DNA of 8,004 nucleotides from positions 1 to 8,004 of the forward strand of contig DAOVBF010000047.1 in assembly GCA_030673955.1 (NCBI GenBank), given 5' to 3'. Source of the DNA: Deltaproteobacteria bacterium (GTDB taxonomy: Bacteria; Myxococcota_A; UBA9160; SZUA-336). The notes under the pieces are model-generated. The model saw only the letters and a list, made by a program, of their open reading frames with translations, was not told where the DNA came from and made no database searches. The translations under genes were made by a program, and so were the position numbers. Positions 6,486-8,004 of the stretch are shown in pieces. Position 1 is the stretch's first letter, and every line of letters starts with the position of its first letter.

Positions 6486-7199
6486 CTACGGCCCCACCGT
6501 GGTTCCAACCGCCTCCCCGCACACGATCTTCACGATGTTGCCCGGGACACTCATGTTGAACACCACAATGGGCAGCTCGTTGTCCTGGCAGAGCGCCACG
6601 GCGGTGGCATCCATCACGCCCAGGTGACGGGTCAGGAAATCGTGATAGGTCAGACGGTCGTAGAGCTTCGCGCCCGGAACCTTCTCCGGGTCGGCATCGA
6701 AGATCCCGTCCACCCGGGTTCCCTTGAGCAACAGGTCGGCCCCGATCTCCATGGCCCGCAGGGCGGCCCCCGTGTCCGTGGTGAAGAAGGGGTTGCCCGT
6801 TCCGCCCGCGAAGATCACGACACGGCCCTTCTCCAGATGCCGGCTGACCCGCCGCCGGATCTGTGGCTCCGCGACCTGCTTGATCTCAATCGCGGAAAGA
6901 AGCCGGGTATCTACGCCACTTTTCTCAAGTGAATCCTGAAGCGCGAGCGCATTCATAACGCTGGCCAGCATGCCCATGTAGTCGGCCGCGACCCGATCGA
7001 TGCCCTCGGCGGAGGCCGTGATTCCGCGGATGATGTTCCCGCCTCCGCACACGATCCCCAGCTGAACGCCGAGCTCGACGACCTCGACGATCTCCCGGCT
7101 CGTCCCCTGGATCTGCTGCGTGCTGATCCCGAAGCCCTGCTCGCCAGCCAGGCTCTCACCCGAGACCTTCAGGACAACGCGTTCGTAGGCGGGCTTCAT
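6486..7199 (-). CDS. pyrH: UMP kinase
   Basis: PyrH phosphorylates UMP to UDP with ATP, feeding pyrimidine nucleotide pools and UDP-sugar precursors of the cell wall. It is a hexameric amino-acid-kinase-fold enzyme, typically controlled by GTP and UTP. The 237-residue product contains [10 protein letters not shown] (8-17) with Lys11, CGGGNIIRG (51-59), [12 protein letters not shown] (68-79), AEPQIRRR (110-117), the nucleotide-binding [14 protein letters not shown] (130-143), [15 protein letters not shown] (157-171) and VFNMSVPGN (213-221). All fit the bacterial family closely. The ATG overlaps the tsf stop as ATGA, and a purine-rich GGGAGAAGAG lies in the tsf tail just upstream. The tsf-pyrH-frr order is one of the most conserved in bacteria. 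Confidence 0.98.
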   Translation of the reverse strand: MKPAYERVVLKVSGESLAGEQGFGISTQQIQGTSREIVEVVELGVQLGIVCGGGNIIRGITASAEGIDRVAADYMGMLASVMNALALQDSLEKSGVDTRLLSAIEIKQVAEPQIRRRVSRHLEKGRVVIFAGGTGNPFFTTDTGAALRAMEIGADLLLKGTRVDGIFDADPEKVPGAKLYDRLTYHDFLTRHLGVMDATAVALCQDNELPIVVFNMSVPGNIVKIVCGEAVGTTVGP

Positions 7200-8004
7200 G
7201 CGTCTAGCTCTTCTCCCAGCTGGAAACGCCGGAACGCGATCACTCGGACACCCGCCTCCTTCACGGCGGCCTCCACCATGCGGTCCGGGTCCATCACGAG
7301 CGGCTCCTCCAGCAGTACGACCTCCTTGAAGAACTTGTTGAGCCGACCTGCGACTATCTTTCCCACGATGTTGGCTGGCTTGCCCTCGGCCTCGGCCTGC
7401 TTGCTCAGCACGGCGCGCTCCTTCTCCACCTCATCGACGGGGATGTCGTTGCGGGAAACGCCGAGCGGCTTCGTTGCGGCGACGTGCATGCACAGGTTGC
7501 GCGCAAGGGTCCGGACCTCGGGCCGGGCCGGAACGTCCGCCCCCACCTGCACCAAGGATCCGATCTTGCCACCCGCGTGGATGTAGCTCGCAATCAGACC
7601 CTCCGAGTCCGACTCGAGCCGGTCGAAGCGTCGCACCTGGATGTTCTCACCGAGGGCTGCAATGGCCTCGACGATGCGGTCGTTGAGCGTGCCGTCGTGC
7701 AGCGAGAGCGCGAGCAAGGCCTCCACGGCGGCCGGGTTCCGGTCGCGCACCTGCTCCGCGATCTCGCAACAGAGGCTCTCGAACTTCTCCGTCCGGGCGA
7801 CGAAGTCCGTCTCGCAGTTCACCTCCACGAGCGCGGCCCGTCTCTCATCCGGCGAGACACTGGCCACGATGGAGCCCTCCGAGGTGGAGCGTCCGGCCTT
7901 GCCCCGCGCCCTGGCCAGTCCCCGCTCGCGGAGCAGTCCCAACGCCCGGTCCATGTCCCCGCCCGCCTCCACCAGGGCCTTCTTGCAATCCATCATGCCG
8001 ACGT
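7196..8004 (-). CDS. tsf: Translation elongation factor Ts, 5' end cut off by the window
   Basis: EF-Ts is the guanine nucleotide exchange factor that releases GDP from EF-Tu. The frame runs off the right edge. The first full codon ends at 8000 and the visible product begins [10 protein letters not shown], the end of the N-terminal UBA-like EF-Tu-binding domain, so about 18-20 residues are missing. The ATGs at 7991-7996 lie inside this motif and are not the real start. Also visible are [20 protein letters not shown], which holds the TDF segment that inserts between EF-Tu helices, [32 protein letters not shown] and the dimerisation/C-terminal part [19 protein letters not shown]. It ends [10 protein letters not shown]. 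The predicted full length of about 285 matches the family. rpsB is the expected gene beyond the right edge. The stop overlaps the pyrH start. Confidence 0.97.
   Translation of the reverse strand, partial: VGMMDCKKALVEAGGDMDRALGLLRERGLARARGKAGRSTSEGSIVASVSPDERRAALVEVNCETDFVARTEKFESLCCEIAEQVRDRNPAAVEALLALSLHDGTLNDRIVEAIAALGENIQVRRFDRLESDSEGLIASYIHAGGKIGSLVQVGADVPARPEVRTLARNLCMHVAATKPLGVSRNDIPVDEVEKERAVLSKQAEAEGKPANIVGKIVAGRLNKFFKEVVLLEEPLVMDPDRMVEAAVKEAGVRVIAFRRFQLGEELDA

Noticed and set aside
5405..6508. 367-codon minus-strand frame spanning frr and part of uppS
   Set aside because: It runs across two real genes and their junction in the wrong frame, and is rich in Arg, Gly and Ala. Both real genes match their families from end to end.
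7991..7996. Double ATG as the start of tsf
   Set aside because: These codons encode the MM of the internal GMMDCK motif. The frame stays open to the window edge, so the real start lies outside.
1..8004. A new defence, mobile or other accessory system
   Set aside because: All coding capacity is accounted for by eight well-known housekeeping genes in a conserved order. I found no repeats, integrase, transposase, toxin-like genes or unexplained gaps.

Overview
This window is a densely packed bacterial gene cluster, and every gene lies on the minus strand. It reads from the right edge to the left as tsf (5' end cut off), pyrH, frr, uppS, dxr, rseP, tsaB and ilvB (3' end cut off). By eye the base composition is GC-rich (roughly low to mid 60s percent) with G/C-ending codons. 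All genes appear intact apart from the two cut by the window edges. No RNA genes, mobile elements, CRISPR arrays or long non-coding stretches are visible. The largest gap between genes is 39 bases.

Layout. tsf (7196-8004) makes elongation factor Ts. pyrH (6486-7199), frr (5908-6471), uppS (5161-5901), dxr (4004-5164) and rseP (2379-4007) follow. They make UMP kinase, ribosome recycling factor, undecaprenyl diphosphate synthase, DXP reductoisomerase and the site-2 intramembrane protease. tsaB (1673-2368) makes the tRNA t6A factor. ilvB (1-1633) makes the acetolactate synthase large subunit. Three neighbouring pairs overlap by 4 bases (tsf/pyrH ATGA, uppS/dxr GTGA, dxr/rseP ATGA). frr/uppS and rseP/tsaB are 6 and 10 bases apart, and pyrH/frr are 14 apart. 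tsf to tsaB therefore looks like one co-transcribed, translationally coupled operon. ilvB may be read through from it or may have its own weak promoter at the end of tsaB.

How the genes work together. tsf and frr serve elongation and recycling in translation. pyrH makes UDP for nucleic acid and cell-wall precursors. dxr starts the MEP isoprenoid route whose products uppS turns into the lipid carrier for peptidoglycan. rseP cleaves membrane-bound regulators in envelope stress. tsaB works in t6A37 modification of ANN-decoding tRNAs. ilvB starts branched-chain amino acid synthesis, usually with a small subunit IlvN/IlvH that may lie just beyond the left edge.

The order tsf-pyrH-frr-uppS-(cdsA)-dxr-rseP is a classic conserved cluster. 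The onward link to tsaB and ilvB, together with the GC content, suggests a lineage formerly placed in Deltaproteobacteria (Myxococcota, Desulfobacterota or a related uncultured phylum). This placement is inference. I see no new multi-gene system here. The points worth a second look are a RseP with three apparent PDZ domains, an altered ThDP/Mg motif in IlvB (SEGS where GDGS is usual), the absence of cdsA from its usual slot, and a possible ilvB promoter.
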